Positions 6,100 to 6,573 of a DNA stretch of 6,573 nucleotides are shown piece by piece. Position 1 is the first letter of the stretch. Every line of letters begins with the position of its first letter. Made by a program: the position numbers and the translations under genes. The notes under the pieces are model-generated. The model did no database searches, was not told where the DNA came from, and saw only the letters and a list, made by a program, of their open reading frames with translations. Source of the DNA: Pseudomonadota bacterium (GTDB lineage: Bacteria > Pseudomonadota > Alphaproteobacteria > Rhizobiales > Rhizobiaceae); the NCBI GenBank assembly GCA_023388675.1, contig JAEWFU010000060.1, forward strand, positions 1-6,573, read 5' to 3'.

Positions 6100-6117
6100 T
6101 TGTTACATCGGTAACAA
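6100..6117. promoter_or_regulatory. Perfect inverted repeat, candidate operator for the MarR-type regulator
   Basis: TTGTTAC (6100-6106) and GTAACAA (6111-6117) are perfect inverted arms around a 4-base centre. The 18-bp, two-fold symmetric layout is typical for the dimeric winged-helix MarR family, and it sits in the divergent spacer between that regulator and hmgA. Binding would plausibly repress both directions until an aromatic ligand is bound. The site is read directly; the bound protein is inferred. Confidence 0.6.
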
Positions 6118-6130
6118 TTGAATATGTAAC
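6102..6130. promoter_or_regulatory. Candidate symmetric divergent promoter overlapping the operator
   Basis: GTTACAT (6102-6108) and ATGTAAC (6124-6130) form a second inverted repeat. On either strand, the hexamers GTTACA and TGTAAC are 17 bases apart, the ideal sigma-70 spacing, and each matches its consensus (TTGACA, TATAAT) at 4 of 6 positions. Transcripts would start roughly 63 bases before hmgA and about 12 bases before the regulator ATG. The match is weak and is a prediction only. Confidence 0.3.
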
Positions 6131-6148
6131 TATCAACCCGATCTGACC

Positions 6149-6573
6149 ATGAACGACGACCTGCTTTCGCTCGAAGAATTCCTGCCCTATCGACTCAACC
6201 GGCTGGCCGACGCCGTCAGCCGCGACTTTTCACGTCTCTATCGCGACCGCTTCGGCCTGACCCGGCCCGAATGGCGGCTGCTGGCGACGCTCGGCCAATA
6301 CGGCACGATGACGGCGACCGCGATCGGCCAGCACTCGGCGATGCACAAGACCAAGGTGAGCCGGGCCGTGACGGCACTGGAGAAGCGCCGCTGGCTGCGC
6401 CGCGCGCCCGACACGACCGATCGGCGGGTGGAGCATCTGACGCTCACCAAAGCAGGCGAGGATGTCTATCGGGCACTGGTGCCGCTGGCGCATGGCTTCG
6501 AGGCCCACATGCTGTCGACCATGAGCGAGGCCGACCGAAAGGCGGTGCTGGCTGGGCTTGCCGCGCTGGAGCG
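6149..6573 (+). CDS. MarR-family transcriptional regulator (3' end cut by window)
   Basis: The frame is open from the ATG at 6149 to the right edge, giving 141 residues of a protein that is normally about 150, so nearly all of it is present. The order of elements is that of MarR proteins: a first helix region with YRLNRLADAVSRDFSRLY (14-31), FGLTRPEWRLLATL (35-48), a DNA-recognition region with TATAIGQHSAMHKTKVSRAV (55-74), ALEKRRWLRR, then a wing with TTDRRVEHLTLTKAG (89-103), where Arg92 and Arg93 are the usual minor-groove residues. The C-terminal helix (VYRALVPLAHGF onward) forms the dimer interface. No clear ribosome binding site precedes the ATG. It diverges from the operon across a 116-base spacer with inverted repeats, so it probably autoregulates and represses the homogentisate genes. 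The ligand is unknown; homogentisate or a hydroxyphenylacetate is likely. Confidence 0.9.
   Translation, partial: MNDDLLSLEEFLPYRLNRLADAVSRDFSRLYRDRFGLTRPEWRLLATLGQYGTMTATAIGQHSAMHKTKVSRAVTALEKRRWLRRAPDTTDRRVEHLTLTKAGEDVYRALVPLAHGFEAHMLSTMSEADRKAVLAGLAALE

Noticed and set aside
6083..6130. TTGACA on the plus strand (6083-6088) as -35 of the MarR gene
   Set aside because: No -10-like hexamer lies 16-18 bases downstream (the sequence there is CATCGG), so it is weaker than the symmetric candidate at 6102-6130.

Overview
The window looks like chromosomal DNA of a high-GC alphaproteobacterium, most likely a Rhizobiales member (Mesorhizobium/Phyllobacteriaceae-like). This is inferred from codon use and protein style, not from a search. 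It carries a catabolic locus for homogentisate, the central intermediate of tyrosine, phenylalanine and phenylacetate-type degradation. No mobile element, tRNA, rRNA or CRISPR array was seen. Gene density is high and all intergenic gaps are short.

Layout: from about 6032 down to 1, seven genes lie head to tail on the minus strand and probably form one operon. In transcription order they are hmgA (homogentisate 1,2-dioxygenase, 4668-6032), a DUF1428/YbaA-type small protein (4240-4593), a fumarylacetoacetate hydrolase-family enzyme (3213-4229), an MBL-fold protein with a degenerate metal site (2183-3145), a DinB/YfiT-family protein (1629-2162), a class A FAD monooxygenase of MhpA/MhaA type (13-1629), and the first codons of another gene starting at 16 and running off the left edge. 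A MarR-family regulator starts at 6149 on the plus strand, is divergent from hmgA and is cut by the right edge. The 116-bp divergent spacer (6033-6148) holds three GTTAC/GTAAC half-sites arranged as inverted repeats, a likely operator. It also holds a 13-codon upstream ORF whose stop codon overlaps the hmgA start.

How it fits together: HmgA opens homogentisate to maleylacetoacetate. After isomerisation, the FAH-family enzyme cleaves fumarylacetoacetate to fumarate and acetoacetate. The flavin monooxygenase probably feeds the pathway by ring-hydroxylating a monohydroxylated aromatic acid; by analogy with the MhaAB system of Pseudomonas putida U, 3-hydroxyphenylacetate is a good candidate. The clipped gene after it could then be the small coupling partner. 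No canonical glutathione-dependent (zeta-GST) maleylacetoacetate isomerase is visible. The DinB-family protein is an intriguing but unproven candidate because that superfamily includes a thiol-dependent maleylpyruvate isomerase. The MBL-fold and DUF1428 proteins have no assigned step and are the least explained members of the operon.
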